Source of the DNA: Kosakonia cowanii JCM 10956 = DSM 18146
GTDB taxonomy: Bacteria > Pseudomonadota > Gammaproteobacteria > Enterobacterales > Enterobacteriaceae
Direction: 5' to 3'
DNA: 64,000 nucleotides
Assembly: GCF_001975225.1 (NCBI RefSeq)
Contig: NZ_CP019445.1
Coordinates: 868,001-932,000 of the forward strand
The translations under genes were made by a program, and so were the position numbers. The notes beneath the pieces are model-generated. The model made no database searches. It was given only the letters and a program-made list of their open reading frames with translations, and had not been told where the DNA came from. Shown here one piece after another: positions 51,533-64,000 of the stretch; position 1 is the first letter of the stretch, and every line of letters begins with the position of its first letter.

Positions 51533-52843
51533 TTAGACGCCGAACTGCGCCTCTTCTGTCGATCCGGTTAATGCCGTGACCGACGAGGCTCCGCCCTGAA
51601 TAATGGTGGTCACTTTGTCGAAGTAACCGGTGCCCACCTCCTGCTGGTGCGAGACGAAGGTGTAGCCCTCTTTCCCGGCGGCAAACTCCGGCTGCTGCAC
51701 CTTCTCAACGTAGTGCTTCATCCCCTCGCCCTGCGCGTAGGCGTGCGCAAGGTCGAACATGTTGAACCACATGCTGTGAATACCCGCGAGGGTAATGAAC
51801 TGGAATTTGTAGCCCATATCCGACAGCTCCTGCTGGAAGCGCGCGATGGTGTCGTCGTCGAGGTTCTTTTTCCAGTTAAATGAGGGCGAGCAGTTGTAGG
51901 CCAGCAGCTTGCCGGGGAATTTCGCGTGGATAGCATCAGCAAAGCGGCGTGCCAGCGCCAGGTCGGGCGTCGAGGTTTCACACCACACCAGATCAGCGTA
52001 AGGAGCATAAGCGAGGCCACGGCTGATCGCCTGCTCGATACCGGCATGCGTACGGTAGAACCCTTCGCTGGTGCGCTCTCCGGTAATAAAGGCGCTGTCA
52101 TAGGGGTCGCAGTCAGAGGTGATCAAGTCGGCGGCATCCGCATCGGTACGCGCGACCACTAAGGTCGGTACGCCAAGCACATCGGCGGCCAGGCGCGCGG
52201 CAACCAGTTTTTGCACCGCTTCCTGGGTCGGAACCAGCACTTTACCGCCCATATGGCCGCACTTTTTCACCGAGGCGAGCTGATCTTCGAAGTGAACCGC
52301 CGCTGCACCGGCTTCGATCATCGATTTCATCAGTTCAAAGGCGTTAAGCACGCCGCCAAACCCCGCTTCCGCATCGGCAACGATCGGCAGGAAATAGTCG
52401 ACATAACGCGGGTCGCCAGGCTCAATGCCGCTCGACCACTGGATCTGATCCGCGCGGCGGAAGGTGTTATTGATGCGCTCAACCACCGCTGGCACCGAGT
52501 TCGCCGGGTAGAGGGATTGATCCGGGTACATGCTGGCGGCAAGGTTGGCGTCCGCTGCTACTTGCCAGCCGGAGAGATAGACCGCCTCAATGCCCGCTTT
52601 CGCCTGCTGCAACGCCTGCCCGCCGGTTAATGCGCCAAGGCTGTTCACGTAACCCTTTTTCGACTCACCGTTCAACAGACGCCAGATTTTGGCCGCGCCA
52701 AGCTGCGCCAGCGTGCACTCCGGGTTGACCGAGCCGCGTAACTTCACCACCTCTTCCGCGCTGTACGGGCGGCGAATGCCTTCCCAGCGAGATTGTGTCC
52801 ATTCCTGTTGCAGCGCTTCAATTTGTTGGGTACGGGTTTTCAT
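51533..52843 (-). CDS. aceA: Isocitrate lyase AceA
   Basis: 436-aa enzyme cleaving isocitrate to glyoxylate and succinate. The catalytic signature is [15 protein letters not shown] (nucleophile Cys in KKCGH), with metal/substrate regions [11 protein letters not shown] and [14 protein letters not shown]. coli is 434 aa. Upstream ribosome site AGGAGAAG. Second gene of aceBAK. Confidence 0.97.
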   Translation of the reverse strand: MKTRTQQIEALQQEWTQSRWEGIRRPYSAEEVVKLRGSVNPECTLAQLGAAKIWRLLNGESKKGYVNSLGALTGGQALQQAKAGIEAVYLSGWQVAADANLAASMYPDQSLYPANSVPAVVERINNTFRRADQIQWSSGIEPGDPRYVDYFLPIVADAEAGFGGVLNAFELMKSMIEAGAAAVHFEDQLASVKKCGHMGGKVLVPTQEAVQKLVAARLAADVLGVPTLVVARTDADAADLITSDCDPYDSAFITGERTSEGFYRTHAGIEQAISRGLAYAPYADLVWCETSTPDLALARRFADAIHAKFPGKLLAYNCSPSFNWKKNLDDDTIARFQQELSDMGYKFQFITLAGIHSMWFNMFDLAHAYAQGEGMKHYVEKVQQPEFAAGKEGYTFVSHQQEVGTGYFDKVTTIIQGGASSVTALTGSTEEAQFGV

Positions 52844-52997
52844 ATGCAGATGCTCCCTATTCTTCTCCTGGCGTACCAGGCGTTATTGATGAAGGCCGTT
52901 TGCTCAGGGTCAGCACACCCACCGCAGCTTGTTTGTCTATAAGCGGGGATGGTGAACGCTGCCCTGGCCAACGTGGCGAACAAATTAGCCCGGGTAG

Positions 52998-54599
52998 TTA
53001 CGCCAGCAGGCGGTAACCCGGCAGGGTTAAGAAATCAATCAGCTCATCGGAAGTGGTGATTTGCTCCATCAGCCGTGCGGCATCGTCGAAGCGCCCGCTG
53101 CTGTAACGGTGCTCACCCAGCTCTTCCTGAATGACCTGCATCTCTTCAGCCAGCATCTGGCGGAACAGCGCTTTGGTCACCGGTTTGCCGTTGCTCAGCG
53201 TCTTCTGGTGGTGGATCCACTGCCAGATAGAGGTTCGGGAGATTTCCGCGGTGGCGGCATCTTCCATCAGACCGTAAATGGGCACGCAGCCGTTGCCGGT
53301 GATCCACGCTTCGATGTACTGCACCGCCACGCGGATATTGGCGCGCATCCCCTCTTCGGTGCGCTCCCCTTCGCAGGGTGCCAGCAACTCTTCGGCGCGG
53401 ATCGGCGCATCCTCGTCGCGGGTGACAAAGAGCTGGTTTTTATGCTCGCCCAGCGCCGCGTTGAAAATCTCCATCACGCTATCGCCAAGGCCAGGGTGCG
53501 CAATCCACGTGCCATCGTGTCCGTTATCCGCTTCCAACTGCTTGTCAGCTTTCACTTTGTTCAGCACCCAGTTATTACGTTCGGCATCTTTGCTGGGGAT
53601 GAATGCCGCCATGCCGCCCATGGCAAACGCGCCGCGACGATGGCAGGTTTTGATCAGCAGACGGGAGTAGGCGCTGAGGAAGGGTTTATCCATCGTCACC
53701 ACCTGGCGATCCGGCAGCACGCGGTCCGGGTAGTTTTTCAGGGTTTTGATGTAGCTGAAGATGTAATCCCAGCGCCCGCAGTTCAGCCCGACAATATGGT
53801 CACGCAGCGCGTGGAGGATCTCATCCATCTGGAAGACAGCCGGCAGCGTTTCAATCAACAGCGTTGCTTTGATGGTGCCGCGCGGCAGGTTGAAGCGATC
53901 TTCTGTGAAGCTGAAGACCTCGCTCCACCAGGCGGCCTCTTGCCAGGCCTGAGTTTTCGGCAGGTAGAAGTAGGGACCGCTGCCTTTAGCCAACAGGTTT
54001 TTATGGTTGTGGAAGAAGTAGAGCGCGAAGTCGAAGAGGCTGCCTGGGATCGCCTCCCCGCGCCAGGTGACATGTTTCTCCGGCAGGTGTAAGCCGCGCA
54101 CGCGGCACACCAGTACCGCCGGGTCGGGCTTCAACTGATAAATTTTTCCCGCTTCATTGGTGTAGCTGATAGTGCCATTGACCGCATCGCGCAGGTTGAT
54201 CTGCCCATCGATCACTTTTCCCCAGTTTGGCGCCAGCGAATCTTCAAAGTCCGCCATGAACACTTTCACGTTTGCGTTCAGTGCGTTGATGACCATTTTG
54301 CGCTCAACAGGCCCGGTGATCTCTACGCGACGGTCCAGAAGATCGTCAGGAATACCGCGGATCGTCCAGTCGCTTTCGCGGATGGAAGCGGTTTCCGAAA
54401 TGAAGCCTGGCAGCTTGCCGTTATCAATCTCTTGCTGCTGATGGACGCGCGCGGCCAGCAGTTGATTGCGTTTAGGCGTGAAGCGCGCGACCAGGTCGCT
54501 CAGGAATTCTACCGCCGCCGGCGTCAGGATCTGCTTCTCCTGCGCGCCAAAGGGCTGCGTAAAGGCCAGTTCTTCAGTTGTGGTCGCCTGTTGTGTCAT
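52998..54599 (-). CDS. aceB: Malate synthase A AceB
   Basis: 533-aa enzyme condensing glyoxylate with acetyl-CoA to malate; same length as E. coli. TIM-barrel signatures KVFMADFEDSLAPNWGKVID, RGLHLPEKH, LNCGRWDYIFSYIK and the C-terminal plug with catalytic Asp in GRFDDAARLMEQI. Start at 54599 aligned with E. coli (MTQQATTTEELAF, after AGGAG); the frame is open 39 codons upstream without similarity. First gene of aceBAK. Confidence 0.97.
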   Translation of the reverse strand: MTQQATTTEELAFTQPFGAQEKQILTPAAVEFLSDLVARFTPKRNQLLAARVHQQQEIDNGKLPGFISETASIRESDWTIRGIPDDLLDRRVEITGPVERKMVINALNANVKVFMADFEDSLAPNWGKVIDGQINLRDAVNGTISYTNEAGKIYQLKPDPAVLVCRVRGLHLPEKHVTWRGEAIPGSLFDFALYFFHNHKNLLAKGSGPYFYLPKTQAWQEAAWWSEVFSFTEDRFNLPRGTIKATLLIETLPAVFQMDEILHALRDHIVGLNCGRWDYIFSYIKTLKNYPDRVLPDRQVVTMDKPFLSAYSRLLIKTCHRRGAFAMGGMAAFIPSKDAERNNWVLNKVKADKQLEADNGHDGTWIAHPGLGDSVMEIFNAALGEHKNQLFVTRDEDAPIRAEELLAPCEGERTEEGMRANIRVAVQYIEAWITGNGCVPIYGLMEDAATAEISRTSIWQWIHHQKTLSNGKPVTKALFRQMLAEEMQVIQEELGEHRYSSGRFDDAARLMEQITTSDELIDFLTLPGYRLLA

Positions 54600-54707
54600 G
54601 GTGCGGTCTCCTCTTTTGGCAGCGAACTCATTTTCCAGGGCAAACGACGATCGGTTGTGCAGTTTTCGTGCAGCAGGATCAATCCTGGACAATAACTTTT
54701 CCAAAAT

Positions 54708-54722
54708 CAAAAACAATTTCCA
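54708..54722 (-). promoter_or_regulatory. Candidate IclR operator upstream of aceBAK
   Basis: CAAAAACAATTTCCA has a perfect right half (ATTTCCA) and partial left half of the IclR box TGGAAATNATTTCCA, 109 bp upstream of the aceB start. A weaker copy of the box seen at iclR itself. Confidence 0.5.
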
Positions 54723-54801
54723 TTTTAATTATCAATTGATGATAAGTAGTTGATTATAGAGAGGATAAACTTTTATTGGGGACTGAAGTGATTTTCGCAA
54801 A

Positions 54802-54825
54802 CAAAAAAGGCACCCGAAGGTGCCT
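54802..54825 (-). terminator. Terminator of metA
   Basis: Stem AGGCACC-TTCG-GGTGCCT on the minus strand followed by six Ts. Confidence 0.9.
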
Positions 54826-54845
54826 GTCGTCTGATGCTGAAACGC

Positions 54846-55775
54846 TTAATCCAGCGTCGGATTCATATGACGCAGATCGTATGGCGTGATCTGGTAGACG
54901 TAGTAGTTGAGCCAGTTGATGAACAGCAAATTACCGTGGCTGCGCCAGGAAGCGCGCGGTTTGTTTTGCGGATCGTTTTGTGGGAAATAGTTGTGCGGCA
55001 GTTCAGGTTGCAGGCCCGCTTCCACATCACGGAAATATTCGCTCGCCAGCGTGTCGGGATCGTATTCCGGATGGCCGGTGACAAATGCGATGCGCTTATC
55101 TTTGCTGGCGAAGAGATAGGCATCGCCATCTGCCGTTTCCGCCAGGATATCGAGATCGGTGTAATCACGGATTAGCGCAGCGGGGAAATCAGCATAGCGC
55201 GAGTGCGGCGCGAGGAAATAGTCATCGAAGCCGCGCGTCAGCAGGGCATGAGGCTGCAGGAGGTGGTGCTCGTAGACGCCGGAGAGTTTATCGCTGCGGG
55301 TCTGTTTCGGAATGCCGTAAAGGATATTGAGTGCTGCCTGTACTGCCCAACAGACGAAAAGTGTAGAGGTAACGTGATCTTTAGCCCATGCCAGCACCTG
55401 CTCGATCTGCGGCCAGTAGGCAACATCGTTAAACTCGACCAGGCCTAACGGCGCGCCGGTGACAATCAGGCCATCGAAATTTTCGTCGCACACTTCATCG
55501 AAATTACAGTAGAAGGTGTTGAGGTGCTCAGCGGGTGTATTGCGCGACTCGCGTGAATCGATTCGCAGCAGGCGGACATCAACCTGCAGCGGGGAGTTGG
55601 AGAGTAAACGCAGGAACTGGTTTTCCGTCTCGATCTTTTTCGGCATCAGGTTGAGGATAAGCACCTTCAGGGGACGAATTTCCTGCACTGTCGCGCGTGA
55701 AGTCGTCATCACAAAGACGTTTTCATCCCGGAGAAGATTGACGGCCGGCAGCTCGTCCTGCACCCGAATCGGCAT
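54846..55775 (-). CDS. metA: Homoserine O-succinyltransferase MetA
   Basis: 309-aa enzyme catalysing the first committed step of methionine synthesis (homoserine plus succinyl-CoA); same length as E. coli. Class-I glutamine amidotransferase-like fold with nucleophile Cys in [13 protein letters not shown], and the His/Glu pair in FVTGHPEYD; substrate region [15 protein letters not shown]. Four tandem Met boxes precede it. MetA is notably heat-labile in E. coli. Confidence 0.97.
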   Translation of the reverse strand: MPIRVQDELPAVNLLRDENVFVMTTSRATVQEIRPLKVLILNLMPKKIETENQFLRLLSNSPLQVDVRLLRIDSRESRNTPAEHLNTFYCNFDEVCDENFDGLIVTGAPLGLVEFNDVAYWPQIEQVLAWAKDHVTSTLFVCWAVQAALNILYGIPKQTRSDKLSGVYEHHLLQPHALLTRGFDDYFLAPHSRYADFPAALIRDYTDLDILAETADGDAYLFASKDKRIAFVTGHPEYDPDTLASEYFRDVEAGLQPELPHNYFPQNDPQNKPRASWRSHGNLLFINWLNYYVYQITPYDLRHMNPTLD

Positions 55776-55793
55776 AACTTATATCCTCACAAC

Positions 55794-55825
55794 ATACGTT
55801 TATACGTTTAGACATCCAGACAGCT
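55794..55825 (-). promoter_or_regulatory. Four tandem Met boxes (MetJ operator) of metA
   Basis: Four abutting 8-mers on the plus strand: ATACGTTT, ATACGTTT, AGACATCC, AGACAGCT, each related to AGACGTCT. Begin 19 bp upstream of the metA start. MetJ-SAM binds such arrays cooperatively. Confidence 0.85.
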
Positions 55826-55908
55826 GACAATACCCATAAATGGTCTGAATGTCGAGCCTGCCGGTGGAAGGTGAGAAAGTTTCACATCACGGCTTGCGGG
55901 GTAACGCC

Positions 55909-56337
55909 TTAACTGATGATAGTGGGATTGTTATTGCCCGGCGGTTTTGGCTTTTTAGCCTGCTGCAGCGCGTCTAAAACCTGCGGATCGCTAAGTGGGG
56001 CGGGATTGGCGATGACATAAGGCGCGCGGCACCGGCCATATGCTGCACCGAAAGTCATTTCCATGATGGCACGCTCCTCTACCGCCGATAAACCGCCTTC
56101 GTTCATCTCCAGCGCATGGGCGAGAATGGCCAGCTTACCGGCTCCGGGCAGAGCATGCCAGAAAGAGCGGGGGGCGACTTTCAGGATCAGATCCCGGAGC
56201 AGTTTCTCTGCAAGAAAGAAGTCGGCAACAATGATGCGCTGGTTGCTAAAGGGCTGGTGGCCGGAAACCTGCTGCTGAGTGGCGAGATTGCGCACAATCA
56301 TGCGGTTTTTATACAGCTGAACGTAAAGCGTGACCAT
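55909..56337 (-). CDS. yjaA: Stress-related protein YjaA
   Basis: 142-aa homolog of E. coli YjaA (127 aa). Shared blocks: LYVQLYKNRMIVRNLATQQ, PFSNQRIIVADFFLAEKLLR and ALEMNEGGLSAVEERAIMEM. The C-terminus is longer here (KKPKPPGNNNPTIIS). E. coli YjaA is implicated in peroxide, cadmium and acid stress; molecular function unknown. Start at 56337 after AAGGAAG. Sits between metA and an rRNA operon as in E. coli rrnE; yjaB, normally between yjaA and metA, is missing. Confidence 0.82.
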   Translation of the reverse strand: MVTLYVQLYKNRMIVRNLATQQQVSGHQPFSNQRIIVADFFLAEKLLRDLILKVAPRSFWHALPGAGKLAILAHALEMNEGGLSAVEERAIMEMTFGAAYGRCRAPYVIANPAPLSDPQVLDALQQAKKPKPPGNNNPTIIS

Positions 56338-56389
56338 GGCTACTTCCTTTAGCGACGAAGAGGGGATTGAAACGCGTGAAAAAAGAATA

Positions 56390-56419
56390 GCAAAAAGCCT
56401 CATGCTTTCGCATGAGGCT
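56390..56419 (-). terminator. rRNA operon terminator after 5S
   Basis: AGCCTCATG/CATGAGGCT perfect stem (56396-56419) followed on the minus strand by TTTTTG. It lies 15 bases past the 5S gene. Confidence 0.9.
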
Positions 56420-56433
56420 TTCGGCTTTATTTG

Positions 56434-56553
56434 ATGCCTGGCAGTTCCCTACTCTCGCATGGGGAGACCCCACACTACCATCGGCGCTACGGCGTTTCAC
56501 TTCTGAGTTCGGCATGGGGTCAGGTGGGACCACCGCGCTAGTGCCGCCAGGCA
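56434..56553 (-). rRNA. rrf: 5S ribosomal RNA
   Basis: 120 nt, TGCCTGGCGGC at the 5' end and CTGCCAGGCAT at the 3' end pair in helix I. Matches E. coli 5S almost throughout. Confidence 0.98.
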
Positions 56554-56569
56554 AATTCTTTGTGCTCCG

Positions 56570-56668
56570 TCCTGTGTCTTTCACGCCGCTCCTGCGTTGG
56601 CTGCCTTCGCTCGCAACAGTCACATACTTCAGTATGCTCCTGTCGTCTCGTCTCAGTTGCCGCCTTGC
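56570..56668. repeat. ERIC-like element inserted in the 23S-5S spacer
   Basis: Minus strand contains CAAGGCGGC, GGAGCATACTGAAGTATGTG and GCAGCCAACGCAGG in the same order as the ERIC pair at 6507-6696. The spacer is 202 nt here versus about 92 nt in E. coli; the outer parts of the E. coli spacer are preserved on both sides. Confidence 0.75.
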
Positions 56669-56755
56669 TGCTGCGTAAAATCCTTCGGACTTAACATCTA
56701 ATCTGGTATCAGCTGAAAATCTGTCTCTCATCCGCCAAAACATCTTCGGCGTTGT

Positions 56756-59662
<2,907 letters not shown>

Positions 59663-59863
59663 TCACAACCCGAAGATGTTTCGTAAAACACCATCAGTTG
59701 CGAAAATTTGAGAGACTCACGGAACAATTCGCATTGTTCTGTGTTTCAATTTTCAGCTTGATCCAGATTTTTAAAGAGCAAATATCTCAGACATGACTCA
59801 CTGTCAGACAGGAATCAGGTTTGAGATACATCGGCAGGTGACTTTCACTCACAGACCAGCAAG

Positions 59864-59939
59864 TGGCGTCCCCTAGGGGATTCGAACCCCTGTTACCGCC
59901 GTGAAAGGGCGGTGTCCTGGGCCTCTAGACGAAGGGGAC
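59864..59939 (-). tRNA. gltT-like: tRNA-Glu (UUC)
   Basis: 76 nt with encoded CCA, identical in pattern to E. coli tRNA-Glu: GTCCCCTTCGTCTAGAGG 5' half, anticodon loop CTTTCAC, T-arm AGGGGTTCGAATCCCCT. Lies in the 16S-23S spacer, as in rrnB, C, E and G type operons. Confidence 0.98.
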
Positions 59940-60019
59940 ACAAAGTCTCACTCGCAAGACGCCTTGCTATTTACTTTTCATCAGACTGTGTGGACACTAC
60001 AGGGAAAGGTTCTTTAAGG

Positions 60020-61558
<1,539 letters not shown>

Positions 61559-61678
61559 AAAGTTTGATGCTCATCGAATTAAACCGTAATGAATTACGTG
61601 TTCACCCGTGAGACTTGGTATTCATTTAGTGTCCGAGGACATTAAGAATCCATGTCACCTGAGTGCCCACACAGATTG

Positions 61679-61862
61679 TCTGATAAATTGTTAAAGAGCA
61701 GTGCCGCTTCGCTTTTCGCAGCGGCGCGGGGTGTACATATTACGCTTCCCCGCTGTGAAGTCAACTGATTATTTTCAGAATTCTTCACCTGACAGGCCGG
61801 TGTGTTTGCCGTTGTGCCGTGTCAGTGGAGGCGCATTATAGGGAGTTAATTCCTGCTGACAA
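61679..61862 (-). promoter_or_regulatory. rRNA operon promoters P1 and P2 with boxA
   Basis: On the minus strand P1: TTGTCA (61857-61862), 16 bp, TATAAT (61835-61840). P2: TTGACT (61759-61764), 16 bp, TAATAT (61737-61742). BoxA TGCTCTTTAACA is at 61689-61700, followed by the leader. The stretch upstream of P1 (61863-61900) is A/T-rich, as expected of an UP element. Close to E. coli rrn leaders. Confidence 0.92.
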
Positions 61863-61946
61863 CCCTTAATTTGAAAAAAGTTACCGTTCGCTCACTTTCC
61901 AGGCGAAAACTGTGAAAAGAGTCTATTTATGCTCTTTTATTAAACA

Positions 61947-61973
61947 AAAACGGGCCCCGAGAGGCCCGTTTTT
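61947..61973 (-). terminator. Terminator of clpB
   Basis: AAAACGGGCC/GGCCCGTTTT perfect stem with a short loop, followed by T-rich sequence; isolates clpB from the rRNA promoters downstream. Confidence 0.92.
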
Positions 61974-61986
61974 CAGTTTTTATCTT

Positions 61987-64000
61987 TTATTGAACAGCAA
62001 CAATGCGGTCATCTTTCACCACAAGCTGCACTGGCTTGCCCGGAATCAGGGTGCCAGAGAGGATCTGCTGCGCCAGCGGGTTCTCTATCTGTTGCTGGAT
62101 CGCACGTTTCAACGGCCGCGCACCGTAAACCGGGTCGTATCCATTGGCGCTAAGCAGTTTCAGCGCCTCGTCGGAAAGTGTCACACTGTAGCCACGCTCC
62201 TCGAGACGTTTATACAACCGCTGCAGCTGGATCTGTGCAATAGAAGCAATGTGTTTTTCACCTAACGGATGGAACACAACGACTTCATCTATACGGTTGA
62301 TGAATTCAGGGCGGAAGCTCTGACTCACCACGCCCATCACCAGCTCTTTCATATGGCCGTAATCGAGATCGCCAAAACGCTCCTGAATCAGGTCGGATCC
62401 AAGGTTAGAGGTCATGATGACTACCGTATTACGGAAGTCTACCGTTCTGCCCTGCCCGTCCGTCAATCGACCGTCGTCAAGCACCTGCAACAGAATGTTG
62501 AAGACATCCGGATGCGCTTTCTCCACTTCATCAAGCAGAATGACGGAATAGGGACGGCGACGAACGGCTTCCGTCAGATAACCGCCCTCTTCATATCCGA
62601 CATAGCCCGGAGGCGCACCAACCAGCCGCGACACAGAGTGTTTCTCCATAAACTCGGACATGTCGATACGCACCATGGCGTCGTCGCTATCAAACATAAA
62701 GTTCGCCAGCGCTTTGCACAGCTCGGTTTTCCCAACCCCGGTCGGACCAAGGAAGAGGAAGGAGCCAATTGGGCGGTTCGGATCGGACAGCCCTGCGCGG
62801 CTGCGGCGAATGGCGTTAGAGACTGCATCGACAGCCTCATCCTGACCAATCACGCGGTGGTGAAGATCGTGTTCCATGCGCAGCAGTTTCTCACGCTCAC
62901 CCTCCATCATTCGCGAAACGGGAATACCGGTCCAGCGCGCCAGCACTTCGGCGATCTCAGCATCGGTTACACGGTTACGCAGCAGGCGCATGGTTTTGCC
63001 TTCACTCTGTGTCGCCGCCGCCAGCTGTTTCTCCAGCTCGGGGATTTTTCCGTACTGCAACTCAGACATTCTGCCCAGGTCGCCATTACGACGAGCCTGT
63101 TCCATGGCGATTTTCGCCTGTTCAAGCTCTGCTTTAATCGTCTGCGTACCGGAAAGAGAGGCTTTTTCGGCCTTCCACTCCTCTTCAAGGGAGGAGTATT
63201 GACGTTCTTTCTCTTCCAGCTCCTCGTTCAGCATGTCGAGACGTTTTTTACTCGCCTCATCAGACTCTTTCATTAACGCGCGCTGTTCCAGCTTGAGCTG
63301 GATAATGCGTCGGTCAAGCCGATCGAGCTCTTCCGGTTTAGAGTCAATCTGCATACGGATGCTGGATGCCGCTTCATCGATCAGGTCGATGGCTTTATCC
63401 GGCAACTGGCGATCGGAGATGTAGCGATGGGAGAGCGATGCCGCCGCGACAATCGCCGGGTCGGTAATCTGCACATGGTGGTGCAGCTCATAGCGCTCTT
63501 TCAGACCGCGCAGAATAGCAATGGTATCTTCAACAGAGGGTTCAGCCACCAGCACTTTCTGGAAACGGCGCTCCAGCGCGGCATCTTTTTCGATGTACTG
63601 GCGATATTCATCGAGCGTCGTTGCGCCGACGCAGTGCAGCTCACCGCGCGCCAGCGCCGGTTTCAGCATGTTCCCCGCATCCATAGCGCCGTCGGCTTTA
63701 CCGGCACCGACCATGGTATGCAATTCGTCGATAAACAGGATCACGTTACCTTCCTGTTTGGAGAGATCGTTGAGCACACCTTTCAGGCGCTCCTCAAACT
63801 CACCGCGATATTTTGCCCCAGCGACCAGTGCACCCATATCCAGCGCCAGCACGCGGCGGCCTTTCAGCCCCTCCGGCACTTCACCGTTCACAATGCGCTG
63901 CGCCAGCCCTTCAACAATGGCAGTTTTACCGACACCCGGCTCACCAATTAATACCGGGTTGTTTTTGGTACGGCGCTGCAGCACCTGGATGGTACGGCGG
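61987..64000 (-). CDS. clpB: Disaggregase chaperone ClpB (5' part beyond window)
   Basis: C-terminal 670 or so of about 857 residues are present; the N-domain and start are outside the window. First AAA+ module with Walker [18 protein letters not shown] and Walker [16 protein letters not shown]; coiled-coil M-domain ([20 protein letters not shown] and following); second AAA+ module with [14 protein letters not shown] and sensor region; ends [12 protein letters not shown]. ClpB with DnaK rescues aggregated proteins; in E. coli it is heat-shock (sigma-32) controlled. In E. coli clpB lies directly before rrnG. Confidence 0.97.
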   Translation of the reverse strand, partial: RRTIQVLQRRTKNNPVLIGEPGVGKTAIVEGLAQRIVNGEVPEGLKGRRVLALDMGALVAGAKYRGEFEERLKGVLNDLSKQEGNVILFIDELHTMVGAGKADGAMDAGNMLKPALARGELHCVGATTLDEYRQYIEKDAALERRFQKVLVAEPSVEDTIAILRGLKERYELHHHVQITDPAIVAAASLSHRYISDRQLPDKAIDLIDEAASSIRMQIDSKPEELDRLDRRIIQLKLEQRALMKESDEASKKRLDMLNEELEEKERQYSSLEEEWKAEKASLSGTQTIKAELEQAKIAMEQARRNGDLGRMSELQYGKIPELEKQLAAATQSEGKTMRLLRNRVTDAEIAEVLARWTGIPVSRMMEGEREKLLRMEHDLHHRVIGQDEAVDAVSNAIRRSRAGLSDPNRPIGSFLFLGPTGVGKTELCKALANFMFDSDDAMVRIDMSEFMEKHSVSRLVGAPPGYVGYEEGGYLTEAVRRRPYSVILLDEVEKAHPDVFNILLQVLDDGRLTDGQGRTVDFRNTVVIMTSNLGSDLIQERFGDLDYGHMKELVMGVVSQSFRPEFINRIDEVVVFHPLGEKHIASIAQIQLQRLYKRLEERGYSVTLSDEALKLLSANGYDPVYGARPLKRAIQQQIENPLAQQILSGTLIPGKPVQLVVKDDRIVAVQ

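Noticed and set aside
62269..63276. 335-codon open frame on the plus strand
   Set aside because: Antisense shadow within clpB.

Overview
The window is a chromosomal segment of an Enterobacteriaceae (Enterobacter/Kosakonia/Phytobacter-like; genus not settled). Nearly every core gene translates to a protein very close in sequence and length to its Escherichia coli K-12 counterpart, and the order follows the E. coli 90-92 min region (dnaB-qorA-dusA-zur-yjbJ-dinF-lexA-dgkA-plsB-ubiA-ubiC-malM-lamB-malK/malEFG-psiE-yjbHGFE-pgi-lysC-yjbD-rluF-nptA-metH-iclR-aceKAB-metA-yjaA-rrn). Core DNA is GC-moderate with long antisense open frames that are shadows.

Layout. 1-9.6 kb: the 5' part of dnaB, qorA, dusA, a YcaC-type hydrolase and a TraF-like outer-membrane protein (where E. 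coli has yjbLM), zur followed by an 11-copy hexamer repeat and two ERIC elements, yjbJ, and the SOS pair lexA-dinF with two LexA boxes. 9.7-13.8 kb: phospholipid (dgkA, plsB) and ubiquinone (ubiCA) genes with a REP cluster. 13.9-21.8 kb: the complete divergent maltose regulon malK-lamB-malM / malEFG with MalT and CRP sites. 21.8-30.9 kb: psiE, a two-gene acyltransferase insert, the yjbEFGH exopolysaccharide operon, pgi and lysC. 31-40.6 kb: an accessory stretch with a BIME array, an RtcR/sigma-54-controlled RNA-repair operon (slipin-rtcB-rlaP), panS, two type II toxin-antitoxin pairs, yjbD and rluF. 40.6-56.4 kb: nptA, an unrecognised gene pair, metH, iclR, an unrecognised membrane protein, aceBAK, metA, yjaA. 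56.4-61.9 kb: a 16S-tRNA-Glu-23S-5S operon with P1/P2 promoters and an ERIC insertion in the 23S-5S spacer. 61.9-64 kb: the 3' two thirds of clpB.

The most interesting part is 34.5-36.7 kb. The slipin-rtcB-rlaP operon has a good sigma-54 promoter and a leader of about 310 nt. That leader contains a compact tRNA-like module (acceptor stem, perfect T-loop, encoded CCA, no anticodon arm) and a second long-range-closed structured domain; a related T-arm-like hairpin lies just beyond rtcR. Neither rtcA nor a Ro60/Rsr gene is present. I read this as a slipin/RlaP variety of RNA-repair operon with a tRNA-mimicking RNA, sensed or processed by the RtcR/RtcB system.

Other notable points: lysC has lost its lysine riboswitch although the last 40-odd leader bases are conserved; the rRNA operon joins the E. 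coli rrnE flank (yjaA-metA) to the E. coli rrnG flank (clpB), implying an inter-rrn rearrangement or a misassembly; and several spots (pepE, xylE, yjbLM, arpA positions) carry different genes from E. coli.
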